The notes beneath the pieces are model-generated. The model did no database searches and was not told the origin of the DNA. It worked only from the letters and a program-made list of their open reading frames with translations. DNA of 64,000 nt from Siphonodentalium dalli. Taxonomy: Eukaryota; Mollusca; Scaphopoda; Gadilida; Siphonodentaliidae. The position numbers were made by a program, and so were the translations under genes. The number at the start of each line of letters is the position of its first letter. The first letter of the stretch is position 1. Location: contig CP136066.1 of assembly GCA_032622095.1 (NCBI GenBank), forward strand, positions 174,837,164 to 174,901,163, in the 5' to 3' direction. Below, piece by piece: positions 23,330 through 35,630 of the stretch.

Positions 23330-23800
23330 CATACAGGTGAAGTTCGAATATGGATTTGGTCCGCCTAATTTTGCCGGAGTTATCGCCCCGTTTCGACTTT
23401 GAATTTTGTCGTTTTGAGGTTTCCGGATGATAACATTAGTTTGTGTGATTGGTCATCAGCTCCAAATACAGGTCAAGTTCGGATATGGGTTCGGTCCGCA
23501 CATTTTGCCGGAGTTATTGTCCTTGTCGACTTAAAATTTGCCGATATTTTGGTTTCCGGGTTATAACTTTAGTTTGTTATCCTGATTGTTTTTAAATTTT
23601 GTTTGTGGATTAACCACTTGAAGATACAAATCAAGTTCGAATTTGGATTTGGTCCGTCCATTTTTGCCGGAGTTATTGTCCTTGTCGACTTAAAATTTGT
23701 CGATTATTTTGGTTTTCGGATGAAAACTTTAGATTAAGTTATCTGATTGTTTTTAAATTTAACTGAATCTCTTGATATTTGGTACGTTGTTCAAATTTTA
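23330..23800. repeat. Tandem repeat, about 150 bp, three units
   Basis: Units share CAAGTTCGAATTTGGATTTG-like text, GGTCCG, TTTGCCGGAGTTATTGTCCT and GTCGACTTAAAATTTG, followed by TTTTGGTTTCCGG. They start near 23336, 23475 and 23627. No frame persists across all units. Confidence 0.65.
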
Positions 23801-23952
23801 GAAAATAAAAGCCAAGTTTGAATTTGGTCCGATGAATTTTGAAAAAAAACACCCTTTCGGGGGGACACGTGGTCGGCGACATTTATTTTGTTAGGGACCC
23901 AAATATCGTGTTCAAAGTTGTATTTTTATGACTTCAATGGGTCTCTCTATAA

Positions 23953-24642
23953 TGGCTGCGGACACACGTAACACAGTAGCTATGGCACAGTAGGTGTGAC
24001 AATTTATTATGGTGGAGTTTGGTGACAATTGGTCGTCACAATTAATATGCCATAGCTGGCCATGTCACCCGCTGCATATTCGCACACTGAGTCTACCATA
24101 GTTCGTTATGATCAGCCTTTTTTCTTATTTTGGTCCGTGTGTATATTGTTCGCTTTGTTTATACCAGATACCTTCTTTCAGTTGCATTTCCCCCAACAGT
24201 TCCGACACTGCTTCGTCGGCCTACATTAGCGGAATTATGCGTAGAACTAAACGTCGCAAAATTAAAAACGCAATTGGGGAACTGTCTTAATACGCATGAA
24301 ATTAATATAAGTAGTGAGAGCATATCAATAAAATACGCGTGCATGATATGTGAGGATATGAGGGATTGCCACGGTCAAACACAATTCTGGACGATCGATC
24401 GTGCAATTATATATATCGTAGAGAATGCAATGTAGCAAAACGTAATGAGCAGAGATCAACCTTGGTGAAACGCAATGGGTTAATTTGTCCAGTCAACTCA
24501 TTGTGCGGAAACTCAGCGGGCAACATGGCTTGCTATGGCACATAATTATTATCACACAATTGTCACCAAATTCCACCATAATAAATTGTCACACCTACTA
24601 TTCCATTGCTACTGTGGTACGTGTGTCCGCAGCCAATGTAGT
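23953..24642. mobile_element. Long-TIR foldback element, 0.7 kb
   Basis: Left arm: GGCTGCGGACACACGTAACA, AGGTGTGACAATTTATTATG, GGTGGAGTTTGGTGACAATT and CCATAGCTGGCCATG (to about 24095). The right arm holds the complements, ending TACGTGTGTCCGCAGCC (24497-24639). Arms are about 140 bp. The interior frame at 24130-24435 shows no known domain, so I treat the element as non-autonomous. No clean target duplication seen. Confidence 0.7.
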
Positions 24643-24644
24643 TC

Positions 24645-25400
24645 AAATATTTATCGACATATTTCTAAAGTGAAATTTATTAGTTGTATATTTTGGAGAA
24701 CAAACCGCCAAGTGGCTTTCAAATGAGCAATTTTCGTTCAGTGAGTATTTCCATGTAATCACTGAGGGACATTGCAATATATGTACACTGTTGATAACCA
24801 TGTACATGCACCACACTAACTATGTTATAAATGAGTTATTATATTTTTTGAGGCTCGAAGATAAAGTTTATCGCTTCAACATTAAAAAAAAATACGAATT
24901 ATCCCGAGTATATTTTATTTCCATGTACTTGTTGTCTCCGTTGAGCGAGGCGAACGCTCACAAAATGCGAATTATTCGGTGGCGTAAATACCAATTATAC
25001 AATTGATTATTGTTAATGCAGCTTTAAAGACAACACAAACACTCGTATACGTCAGTTCCGGGTACTGATTAGGTTTTCTAATTCCGACGGGGTACTTGGA
25101 ACGAAGCAAGCGACAATGCACTCCATTTCGGACTTGTTTTAATGAGAACGGAAACATGGATTTATCGACCTGTTATCGCACATTATTAGCTGGGATTGAG
25201 CGCCAGACTTCGGTTAATTTAAGGCCGACCAAGAAATCTTTTGTATTCTAGAAGAAAGAACCATACATCATTGTAAAGGGTGTGCAACAGGCATAGTTGT
25301 GCTCTACATTTTCTCTGCTTTAGTATACATGCTGGGATGGTGTAGAAAATGGAAATTAGATAATGATAACAGTGGGAATAATAGCTATTTAACCATCTTC
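24645..25400. other. Intergenic, nothing recognised
   Basis: AT-rich. Frames of 60-70 codons only, without supporting features. Confidence 0.45.
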
Positions 25401-25539
25401 ACGCAGACCGTTAAAGGTACTCAATCCGATCAGACGACCCTAAATTACCATTTCTTTGGCTTCGGGGTAAAACATATTTGATTCGAGTCGAGGAACCTAC
25501 CCGTCAAAGCTCAGAGTGGTCAGATGTCGATTTTTGAAG

Positions 25540-26559
25540 TTAATTACGTGCGCTCGCGCAACAGTATGGCGATCAGACAGATTCGTAGCTTGGTAGCTTG
25601 GTAGCTTGGTGTCACACTCCATGACGTCACCAAAAACGACGTAAAACCTCGTGGCGTTCTGACATTTTTACTGTGCCGCTATGTTTATTTTATGTGTAGT
25701 TTTCGATTATTTGTTTGTCGCCGATATCGCCATTTGTCAGGATTCCCTGTTTCTATATTTAAAACTAGCATGCTCGTAGTTGGCCTCGATTTCGATTTTT
25801 TCTCCCAGGTCAAAATTCGTCAGAGTTATGACAAAAATAGATCGACCTACATTTTCTCCATCAGAAATCGACATCAAAGAGTCTATAGACTCCTTCGGGA
25901 CCTACATAGACTCCTTCATTTGGGTATTTTCACTTATAATTGGGAAGTTTTATCAGTTTTGGTTCGTGCGAAGACCTCTTTTTATCGTGCGGGAAAAGAG
26001 AGACATTCAAAACGCGATTTCGTAATTCGACGCAATAGGCTGAATAGCCTAACCTTCAGCAGATCCGGGTCAAATACGACGAATGACGTAACACAAAACA
26101 AAACGCATTTGTTAACACAAACACCGTTTGAAGAGTTTATTATTACATAAAATGATCGTTATTGATTAATTATTGATTAATTATTGATATTTATTGTTGC
26201 ATATTGGCTGCTATCAATATTTACAAAAATAGTACTAATTATTTCTTATAATTGCTGATAATTGCTCCTTTGGTCAACTTTGACTATCGGAAAATGAAAA
26301 TGAAAATATGCCGCTGAAAAAAATGTAATCGATATTAAAGTCTCATCCTTTCAGCAACATGGAATTGGTTTTAATTACTTAAATGATTAATATAGTAATT
26401 TGCTTTTTATCTGTGATGAAATGACAAATGGTAATTGTCTTTTCTTGCTAACATTAAATTAAATAAAATAAATTAAGTAAAATACAGTGAAATTATTTGT
26501 TTAATTATTGTTTATTACATTTTTGCGCACGTTGGCATCTCTCTGAGTGCATTCTAGTT
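25540..26559 (+). repeat. Core duplication, copy 1
   Basis: Begins TTACGTGCGCTCGCGCAACA and ends GCATCTCTCTGAGTGCATTC. Copy 2 repeats the same order with roughly 95 percent identity by eye. An extra GTAGCTTGGTAGCTTGGTAG-type tract near 25586 is present only here. Confidence 0.8.
25692..26150 (+). CDS. Duplicated 152-residue frame, uncertain
   Basis: The frame begins MCSFRLFVCRRYRHLSGFPV and is open for 152 codons. The counterpart in the second core copy (26665-27102) has a different C-terminus after a small indel. A second overlapping frame in each copy (25780-26025, 26837-27034) has a hydrophobic stretch (FIWVFSLIIGKFYQFWF). The differences I can see between copies are mostly amino-acid changing in the first frame (S/G, G/S, N/T, V/F). 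This argues against purifying selection. No family recognised. Confidence 0.2.
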   Translation: MCSFRLFVCRRYRHLSGFPVSIFKTSMLVVGLDFDFFSQVKIRQSYDKNRSTYIFSIRNRHQRVYRLLRDLHRLLHLGIFTYNWEVLSVLVRAKTSFYRAGKERHSKRDFVIRRNRLNSLTFSRSGSNTTNDVTQNKTHLLTQTPFEEFIIT

Positions 26560-26561
26560 AT

Positions 26562-27557
26562 TACGTGCGCTCGCGCAACAGTATGGCGATCAGACAGATT
26601 CGTAGGTTGGTGTCACACTCCGTGACGTCACCAAAAACGACGTAAAACCTCGTGGCGTTCTGACATGTTTACTGTGCCGCGTTTTTGCTATGTTTATTTT
26701 ATGTGTTGTTTTCGATTATTTGTTTGTCGCCGATATCGCCATTTGTCAGGATTCCCTGTTTCTATATTTAAAACTGGCATGCTCGTAGTGAGCCTCGATT
26801 TCGATTTTTTCTCCCAGGTCAAAATACGTCAGAGTTATGACAAAAATAGATCGACCTACATTTTCTCCATCAGAACTCTACACCAAAGAGTCTATAGACT
26901 CCTTCGGGACCTACATAGACTCCTTCATTTGGGTATTTTTACTTATAATTGGGAAGTTTTATTATTTTTGGTTCGTGCGAAGACCTCTTATTATCGTGCA
27001 GGAAAAGAGAGACATTCAAAACGCGATTTCGTAATTCGACGCAATAGGCTGAATAGCCTAACCTTCAGCCGAGTTCCGGGTCAAATACGACGAATGACGT
27101 AACACAAAACAAAACGCATTTGTTGACACAAACACCGTTTGAAGAGTTTATTATTACATAAAATGATCGTTATTGATTAATTATTGATTAATTATTGATA
27201 TTTATTGTTGCATATTGGCTGCTATCAATATTTACACAAATAGTATTAATTATTTCTTATAATTGCTCCTTTGGTCAACTTTGACTATCGGAAAATGAAA
27301 ATGAAAATATGCCGCTGAAATAAATGTAATCGATATTAAAGTCTCATCCTTTCGGCAACATGGAATTGGTTTTAATTACTTAAATGATTAATATAGTAAT
27401 TTGCCTTTTATCTGCGATGAGAAATGGTAATTGTCTTTTTTTGCTAACATTAAATTAAATTAAATAAATTAAGCAAAATACAGTTAAATTATTTTTTAAA
27501 TTAATGTTTATTACATTTTTGCGCACGTTGGCATCTCTCTGAGTGCATTCTAGTTTC
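26562..27557 (+). repeat. Core duplication, copy 2
   Basis: Direct repeat of 25540-26559 starting TTACGTGCGCTCGCGCAACA. Differs by scattered substitutions and short deletions (for example loss of one ATTGCTGAT-type repeat near 27258). It is followed at once by the palindrome at 27553-27738. Confidence 0.8.
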
Positions 27558-27738
27558 AATTGTTTCTAGCCCAGAAACTCGTGTTCAAACAGGTTCAATC
27601 GGACGTTCTGGCAGGTAAAAATGGATAACTGTTAAGTGGTTATTATTACCACCTGATTTTAGAGTTATCCATTTTTATCTGCCAGAACGTCCGTTTGAAT
27701 CTGTTTGAACACGAGTTTCTGGGCTAGAAACAATTGAA
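27553..27738. repeat. 186-bp palindrome inside the TTAA element
   Basis: The left arm TTTCAATTGTTTCTAGCCCA to GGTAAAAATGGATAACT pairs with the right arm AGTTATCCATTTTTATCTGC to TGGGCTAGAAACAATTGAAA. The arms are about 75 bp with few mismatches, and the loop is about 30 bp. It is probably a separate foldback inserted in the larger element. Confidence 0.8.
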
Positions 27739-28559
27739 ATAATTAAATTCAAAAATCGATATCCGATCACTCTGAGCTTTGACGGGTAGGTTCCTCGACT
27801 CGAATCAAATATTTTTCACTCCCGAAGCCAAAGAAATAGTAATTTAGGAGCGTCTGATCGGATTGAGTACCTTTAACGACTCCGACGAAGTCCAATCAGA
27901 CTTGACACCAAGTTATTAAAATAAAGCATATAACATAACATTTTAGTAATATTAGTAATATTAGTAATAGTGGGGTACGAAAACCACAAATATTCATCAT
28001 CTCTTATCTGTTTGTACCTCCATGTTTCCTACATGCATGTATACCAAAACAAGAGAGATCGAACCTTATACTGATTTATATGGGCTAGATAGACGTCATC
28101 TTGTTTTCCTTGAAACTCTGCCACCTGGGAAATATATTTTCGGTCTATTCTGAGGCCAAGAAAAGGAATATCTGTCGGAAATCATTTTAACCAATTTAAA
28201 AACATAGTACTATGTTACAAAACATTCATAAATTATAAATTAACTATCAAACTCAATTTGTTGTCCTACTTCTGGCGATAACCATTTACCAAATTCGTTG
28301 ACGTTCAATGCCCATGGCAAGTCACTGTGACTTTACATATGTCAATGGACATGCACATATAGACGACAACTTTAATTTACTAGAATCTACAAGTAATTCA
28401 AGTTCTCACATGGAAAGCATCATACATCATTACAGGACTCTTAGCTGCCGTGAGCCTCAGCGAGATTGATATCGGGCTCGGTTAGCGCCACGCCCGATAT
28501 CAATCTGACTTAGCCTCACGTGACACCGTATCGGGCAACAAATCGCACTGCAACTTACA

Positions 28560-28975
28560 TTACCCTGCTGACCTACTAGATTGACCAATGCGAATCGAGA
28601 ACTTTATGTACTGACATGATATGACGGGATATTATGTTCACCTAATCACCTTGATTGACATCGACCCCATACGAAACCCACATGCAGCGGGGGGGGGGTA
28701 TGGATTATTATCATGCTGGCCTATTAGATTGACCAATGAGAATGGAGATCTACTGACAGGAGATGATGGCATATTAGGTTCACCTTGATTGACATGGACC
28801 CCATATTGAAAGCCACAGGGGGTACATGGATTCTTATCATGCTGGCCTGTTAGACTGACCAACGAGAACGTATAGATCTATACTGACTGGAGATGTGGGC
28901 ACATTAGACCTACCTCGATTGACATCAACCCCATATTGAAAGCCCCAGTGGGTATATGGATTCATATGGGATCGA
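28560..28975. repeat. Minisatellite, about 130 bp, three units
   Basis: Repeated TGACCTACTAGATTGACCAA or TGGCCTATTAGATTGACCAA, then GATTGACATCGACCCCATA, with a TATGGATTATTATCATGCTG-like end. It includes a short poly-G near 28690. An open frame on the minus strand reflects the repeat only. Confidence 0.65.
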
Positions 28976-29570
28976 TAGACGCCATCTTGTTTTTCTTGGA
29001 ACTCTGCCGCCTCGGGGATATTTTCGGTGAATTTGGCGCCAAGAAAAGGGAAATCTGTCGGAAATCATGTTCTGCGAATTTAAAGACATAAGTACTATGT
29101 ACCAAAACCTGCATGTGATATATTTGAGGAATTCTAAAGACTCATAAATTAATGATCAAACTCAATTTGTTGTCATACATCTGGTGATCAGCTATTGACT
29201 CAATGCGTTGAAGTTCAACGACCCATGGTGCGTCACTGTGACGTTACATAGGTTAATGGCCATATGCGACATATTTAACTTACTAGATTATTGAATTGCG
29301 TACAAGTAATTAAAATTCTCACATGGAAAGCATGATAAAATCGTTACAAGACTCTTTGTTGCCGGCCACGGTGACATATGAGGCTCAGCGAGATAAATAT
29401 CGGGCTCGGCTAGCGCCTCGCCAGATATGAATCTCACTTCGCCTCATATGACACCGTATCCGGCAACAACTCGCCCTGTAACTTATATTATCATGTCACC
29501 TGGTTGGATCGACCAATGAGGACGCTCCGTAGGTAGAAGCATATCAGGAGACATGGGGTCGTCATCTTTG

Positions 29571-29607
29571 TAGCCCGTCCCATATGGAATCCATATGGGA
29601 CGGGCTA
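29571..29607. repeat. Perfect 17-bp-arm palindrome
   Basis: TAGCCCGTCCCATATGG and CCATATGGGACGGGCTA are exact complements separated by AAT. It sits at the boundary between units 2 and 3 of the triplication. Confidence 0.85.
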
Positions 29608-30229
29608 GGTTCCCATATGGGGTCGATGTCCGCCATTTTGTTTTTCACGGAACTCTGCCGCCTCGGGTATATTTTCGGTGTATTTTGGCGCCAAGAAAAG
29701 GGATATATGTCGGAAATCAAGTACTGTTAATTTAAACACATAGCACCATATACCAAAACCTGTATGTGATATATTTGAGAAATTCTAAACACTCATAAAT
29801 TAACTATCAAACTCAAGTTTGTTGTCCTGCTTCTGGTGATTAGCCATTGACTCAATGCGTTGACGTTCAACGCCCATGACGCGTCACTGTGACGTTACAT
29901 AAGTTAATAGCCATAGACAACAAATTTACTTACTAGCAGGTAATGAACTTCGTATAAGTAATTCAAATCTCACACGGAAAACATTATATGTGGGTGACAT
30001 GATAAAATCGTTACAGGGCTCGTTGTTGCCGGCTACGGTGACATATGAGGCTCAGCGAGATTAATATCGGGCTCGGCTAGCGCCTCGCCCGATATTAATC
30101 TCACTTCGCCTCATATGACACCGTATCCGGCAACAACTCGCCCTGTAACTTATAATATACCACTGTGATTTTCAATATGGGGTCGGTGTCAATCAAGGTA
30201 AACCTAATATTCCCTCAAAATATTAGGAG

Positions 30230-31757
30230 TGGTGTTGATTGCTACAGGTTGTCATAGTTTATACACCGGGTAAGCGCTAAATTAGCTGAGTGAATTTTTT
30301 TATAATTTGGTCTTTGAGATGCTTCACTTTTACGGAAAAAAACGTGCATGTCTATATATGGGCAACTGACTTGATCGATATTGAAAATAAATCTTTCTGA
30401 GAAACTCTTGGCGCTATTGTCTGTATTGGCTCTGCCCGCGCTGATGCATTTGTTATCTCTAGAATGCTGCCAGTTAGACTAACATAATTACGATTGAAGT
30501 CTATAGCCTATGCAGGTGGATCGGCAATCTCTAACAAAGCGCGCCAGTCATACTTCTTTTCTGTCACCGACTGGGTACTAGTTTGTGTTTTAAATATTTA
30601 GCACGGTTTTCCCCCAGCCAAAATAGAGATATAGATCGCCCCAAAGTCAAATTTACTATGTGCTTTGAGAACAATTCCCACACTAAAAACTTATTGACAG
30701 AATAGAGAATTGGAGCGGTAGTTTTGTTGACGGTTTTCGCTCGCTTCTTAGCAAAATGGCAGCAAATTAGAACTTTTGTGTTTGACTTGCAATATATGTT
30801 GTCGTCCATGTGCGTTTAGACTTTGTGTTGATAGAATAATCGGAGAACCAAATCATACCGTTTCGCAATATAGTTCTTCGGCTGTAGAGGGACTTTCCAA
30901 ACTTAAGGTACGAAAATACACAACTTGTGTTCGATATTTTGTGTGCTTAATAAGGGCAACATTTTGCTCTGTTCGCTTAGTATCATATCATATTAATATC
31001 GCGGAAGACCACCAAAATGTGGGTAAAATATCGCAGGTAGCAACGATCTTACCAAGTCATCAAGGGAGGTAAACCCTGCATGGAGTTTGGTGGATCGGGT
31101 CGACATGTCGCAGATTCCACTTGTAAAGTCTGTAATTTGTTTCAACTTCCTGTGACAGACGTCGATAGTAGTGGCGACCTTTAGAATTAAATCGAATATA
31201 TTTACTTCGTGGAGCCCATCATTTATCTTAGAAACCCTCCATCGACTTCGTGAAAGCAAAACCATCTCATCCGGATATCACCGATGTATATCGAATGATG
31301 ATCGATACCCGTTATATATAGATATCACTGGTGATGTGTTCTCACGTCAGTGTGTATAGTTAACTAGTCTTTGTAAACATTCATACGGATACCGAGTCTA
31401 TCGTATTCCCGCCAACTTTTCCTTTATCGGAAGGCTTGTGGTATTCCTCCGATTTACGTCTAATCGAGCTACATTACTCGTTTTGATTGGACTCCTTTAT
31501 CATGGTGCTAATAATAGTGAGGTCTGATTGGCGCTACTGGTGTGGAATCCCGTGGATTGGGAAATGAAAAGTCTGCCACGAAAGGTCATCAGATAACGCG
31601 CCATAGCAGGTGGTGTGTCTATTTATGGTCATGCAGATGCAAGGAACATTGACCGCATCAGAGATCGATATACCAACATACAAATTGTTGCATAAGCCAG
31701 AACAATACTCTCTATAACACTGTAATTCGTAGGCCACAGATAACACAGAAAGCATCT
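30230..31757. other. Intergenic, nothing recognised
   Basis: Frames up to about 98 codons exist (30776-31072 plus) but show no domain, codon or splice evidence. I see no repeats shared with the rest of the window. Confidence 0.4.
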
Positions 31758-31758
31758 A

Positions 31759-32880
31759 TTAAAGGCATGCACGGGCGGCGTTCGTTGTGGAAATATTCAT
31801 ATTTGTTCAAATCGCCATCAACAGAAGGAATATTTAAAAATATATAGTTTGTTCATATGCCAAACATAATCAGCATATTCATTTTGTCAAGACTGTAAAG
31901 TGGCTTAATATAGCATTGACCCCTAATCCTCCCATCATTGTATAGTAATTGTAATGCAGTCTGGTATGTTCACCTTAACATTTTGGCGGGACGAAACGAT
32001 AAACTGCTTCCTACATATCGATATATGAATTCCTCGATAACCTGAAACAAATACCTGATTCAGCAACAACGATCATTCAATGCATTTGATAATCGGAAGC
32101 CATTATTTTCTTAACCAATGAAGAATCAAAACAGTCCAGCGCCATACCCCCATCATTAGTGACAGATTTATTATAAGCCCATGAATACAACCAATACATA
32201 TGTATTAACACATATACATGTATAGATGCATCCCATAAGTGGTTTGGGTACTTTATTTGTCTATTATGAACTACATTCTATCCTTTTCATTATCATTTCA
32301 CTTCATTAGTTGCCACTTCATGTTTGTATACGTATGGGCGACAGGAAGACGGCCCATCTGGGCCATGTCGCTCCTGTATAATATCATTTTTGTTTGTTTA
32401 TTATCACCATTGTCATAAGCTTGTAAATATTATACAAATAAACAATCATCATCAATCATCACCATCAGCGCTTAAATAGTATATTGTCGTCAAGATGTAC
32501 GATGGTGTACGAAAGCAAGAGCCTGACTGTGTTTCAGAAGTTGTGCTTCTGTTTACATAACACAGCGCAATTATATCGGTTAATCACACACAAATGATAT
32601 AAGCGATCTTTATTATTTCCATATTCATACAGTAACAAATAACGCTCTTTATGTTCACCATATCCGGATATAAACAAAAGCCAGGTAACGTAACGTTTTT
32701 TGCTTTTGTTTACATAACAAAGGGAAAAAAATGACAATAACATGCTGTTTATTCCATATTTATGATTGGTATAAGAACACAGTCTGTCTATATCTTACTA
32801 TTCTTTCTGTTTATGGCGGTTTTTGACGGAGGAGAATATTTTAACAGCATACCCATCGCCAACGCCGCCCGTATCTTTAA
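31759..32880 (-). mobile_element. TTAA MITE family B, copy 3, interrupted
   Basis: Starts TTAAAGGCATGCACGGGCGG and ends GCCAACGCCGCCCGTATCTT then TAA, with the TTAA at 32877-32880. In reverse orientation it matches 51112-51626 over both ends, but the middle (about 31893-32465) is foreign sequence, presumably a retroposon. The other copies are 502-518 bp, so about 600 bp were gained here. Confidence 0.7.
31893..32465 (+). mobile_element. 5'-truncated retroposon inside a MITE
   Basis: The insert ends TTATACAAATAAACAATCAT followed by an (ATC)n-like tail, which is a polyadenylation-like signal plus a short repeat tail as in several LINE families. Upstream it carries GGGCGACAGGAAGACGGCCC and GGGCCATGTCGCTCCTGT, which can pair as a 3'-UTR-type hairpin. 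Host MITE sequence (GTCAAGAC) is seen on both sides, suggesting a long, now diverged target duplication. No coding part remains. Confidence 0.5.
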
Positions 32881-32986
32881 TAATGAGTTGAAAACTACAC
32901 AAAAGATAACGGATAACGCTCTTTATTATATATCACATTTGATAAACAAAAGTACAGCCACTCTTTATCAACATACCCACGCGGCA

Positions 32987-33389
32987 ATAGGTTCATATTC
33001 GACATATACTATTAACATAGGTTCATATTCGACATATACTATTCACATAGGTTCATATTCGACATATACTATTCACATAGGTTCATATTCGACATATACT
33101 ATTCACATATGTTCAAATTCGACATATCCTTTTCACATAGGTTCATATTCGACATATACTATTCACATAGGTTCATATTCGACATATACTATTCACATAG
33201 GTTCATATTCGACATATCCTATTCACATAGGTTCATATTCGCCATATACTATTCACATAGGTTCATATTCGACATATACTATTCACATAGGTTCATATTC
33301 GACATATACTATTCACATATGTTCATATTCGACATATACTATTCACATAGGTTCATATTCGACATATACTATTCACATAGGTTCATATT
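32987..33389. repeat. 30-bp minisatellite, about 13 copies
   Basis: Unit GGTTCATATTCGACATATAC followed by TATTCACATA. Copies vary by single bases (ACATATG, CCTTTTCAC, GCCATATAC). Because 30 is divisible by three, all frames stay open across the array, and the resulting 10-residue peptide repeat (IGSYSTYTIH) is not evidence of a gene. Confidence 0.95.
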
Positions 33390-33429
33390 GTATCATTTGG
33401 TCAGGAATAATCAAATCCTGATCAATGTC

Positions 33430-35460
33430 GACCGTTTGTCGAAGTAGCCCGACGTAATCGGATAGTGGTCTTATATCTGTTATTCCGTTTTATGGGCAGG
33501 CCACAGTGAAAACACATTTTAAAGAGCGTACACCTGGTAAGTTGTGAGTTGGTTTATTCATGTAATTGTCCGCACATAATGAACTTATAATAAATTATTA
33601 TGAGTCAATAATGTGATTAAACACTCTAATTTTCAGTTCGTTAAGGACTCAAATTGAGGTTATTCTACGCCGATTATGAACCTAAAACATCATAGTATAA
33701 GCCGATAACGTGCTGATCTTCGGGAGAACTGCCTGTTTTATCGGAAATTTTATTTTTTTTGCTCGCATGTCAAAAATTCTAAACGATATCAGATCTTCAA
33801 AACATCATTACACTATTTAGTCGCGCCTATGCCCCTAACAATTTCTAGAAATCTATAATTGGAGTCAAAACATCCACAGATGTGTCTTATTTGCAATAAG
33901 ATTCCCTTTCATTTGACAATCAGGCACAGCATTTATAACGCACAAAGAATTTAGAACGGCTCTGGACTGGAAATCACGCAACAGTGATCTGATCATCTGG
34001 ACAGATAACATTCCTGTCTTTGAACTATAATGATTTACTATTATTATAATCCTTTTCAATATATTGTTGATAACTTCCAGACTCAAGTGATTGATTGAAT
34101 GATTTATTTATTGCAAAAGTCACATAACAGTGAAACAAGCAAAACGTTTATACAATATGTACACTCATTTGGATATCACATTCATCGTTGTTCATTTCAT
34201 ATACATATGTAAGTTTATATATACAGCAGTAATTAAATTAGACTAGATTAGTATAATTTCTACTGCTTATATAACCTTTCTGCCTGTTGGCACCATCTTA
34301 TTAATCATTTCGACCAGATTCTTTGTATACTCTGTAGTTTTTGACCATGGGTTGAAAGTGTACTGAGATTCTGGAGGAATACAGTACCCTGAGTCCGGTA
34401 TTTCGTGGGACCGTCTCCTTTTATACTACTCGGAGTGTGTGTGACGGGTGGGTGGTGTTGGTCCATGGATTGGTGCGGGGTGCACTCATGTGCTCTGCGA
34501 GCGATGGGAGTGGCATGGTAGTTGTTGTAAGGGTGAGTTTGTGATTCCAGTCATAAATTCATTTTCGATGTAGTTGCCATGTTGTTTGCGTCGTTCATGT
34601 TGGCGCATGTGTGTGTTTGGTGCTAGTTCGTGGCTCGGGTTCATTCAGTTGTTGCATTATGTGCTGTTGGGTGTGGGGGAATGGTCCCATGAATGACCGG
34701 ATCTGGTGTACGGTGCCCTTTTAAGGCAGACCAACCTCAAATTATCATAGAGTAACTGGTGCATGTGACAAGTAATTCACAAATAATTCAATTAAGCTAC
34801 ATATTAATGAATGAGCTATACTGATTTACTATTATGATAATTTATTTTGAAAATGTCCATACTCAAGTGTATACTGTTTATATAAACCTAACCGCATGTT
34901 GAGGCAGCTCGGCTTCAAATTTATACCGTATAGTCACTGGTGCCTGTGGTCACATGTATATGATAACATTTTATAGTTACTATGTGGACCAGCGAATGCA
35001 ATGTACATGCTCTCGTGCATGATAACCATAACCACCTTCTTCTGAACCATCCATATTGCAAATTTGGCATGTCGGCAATCTTAGCCAGATAAAATTGATT
35101 GTATAGAGTTATCACACTTTAATCTATTCGTCGATCTATCAGTGAACCATCACTTAACATAGAGTTATCTCCCGTGGAACACTTTGGTCAGATGTTGGTA
35201 GGTATCTGCGTTGACACGTGAAAATTGGCGCACCAATATTTTGATTGGGGAGCTAAACTGGGAGTTATTATTATGTTGTCATCGGGAGCATTTATTTTGA
35301 TATATTTGTCTTCTGCCATGTTGTTTATGACTACTTGTTTATGACTACACTGCTAATTATATTAATCTGCTTATTTCGCTTCCATTTCCGATAAGTTTGC
35401 TACTTCTAATCTCAACATGTTCTCAAACCATTTTACCGGCCTTCAGATTGCGATTATATC
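33430..35460. other. Intergenic with retroposon debris
   Basis: Near 34087-34125 the minus strand reads GCAATAAATAAATCATTCAA followed by TCAATCA, which looks like the 3' end of a minus-strand LINE with a short repeat tail. GATTTACTATTATTATAATC and ACTCAAGTG recur near 34030-34086 and 34824-34868. No gene recognised. Confidence 0.4.
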
Positions 35461-35463
35461 CTA

Positions 35464-35630
35464 ACTAGCAGGTGACCCGACTTCGTCCGGGCTTTGACCT
35501 TGAATTGGCCATTTTGAAGGTCAAGGTCAGTTCGGGGTAACGATTTGACCCGTCCAAAACACTTCACCGACAAAAGTATCCCTAGGTATCAAATTTCGTC
35601 GAAATCCGTTAATTTGTTTTATTTAATTTG
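35464..35630. repeat. Isolated modular repeat unit
   Basis: Head CTAGCAGGTGACCCGACTTC and one TGACCTTGA/TCAAGGTCA module, with no CA tail. A short degenerate unit separated from cluster II. Confidence 0.7.

Larger units (their letters stand above)
25411..27876. mobile_element. 2.5-kb TTAA-flanked element, long TIRs, duplicated core
   Basis: The left end TTAAAGGTACTCAATCCGAT faces the right end ATCGGATTGAGTACCTTTAA. The inverted similarity continues for about 135 bp (TCGAGTCGAGGAACCTACCC, GTCAAAGCTCAGAGTG and their complements). TTAA is present at 25411-25414 and 27873-27876. Between the arms lie two direct copies of a roughly 1-kb core (25540-26559 and 26562-27557) and a separate 186-bp palindrome (27553-27738). 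TTAA specificity suggests piggyBac-type mobilisation, although the terminal bases AGG are not the usual CCC/CCT. No DDE transposase is recognisable. Confidence 0.75.
28095..30150. repeat. Tandem triplication with foldbacks
   Basis: Three units begin near 28095, 28980 and 29628 (CATCTTGTTTTTCTTGGAAC or variants, then AACTCTGCC, GGCGCCAAGAAAAGG and ATCAAACTCAATTTGTTGTC). Each ends with a foldback (28436-28545, 29355-29475, 30030-30140) built on GAGGCTCAGCGAGATTAATA and GCGCCTCGCCCGATATTAAT with complements. Unit 1 is followed by an extra minisatellite (28560-28975). Non-coding. Confidence 0.75.

Noticed and set aside
24130-24435. 101-codon frame
   Set aside because: Lies inside the loop of a long-TIR foldback element and has no recognisable domain. 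Overlapping frames on both strands are also open.
32762-33421. 219-codon open frame with a 10-residue periodic repeat
   Set aside because: Its N-terminal third is the end of a TTAA MITE (the same residues recur in other MITE copies), and the rest is a 30-bp minisatellite that keeps all frames open.
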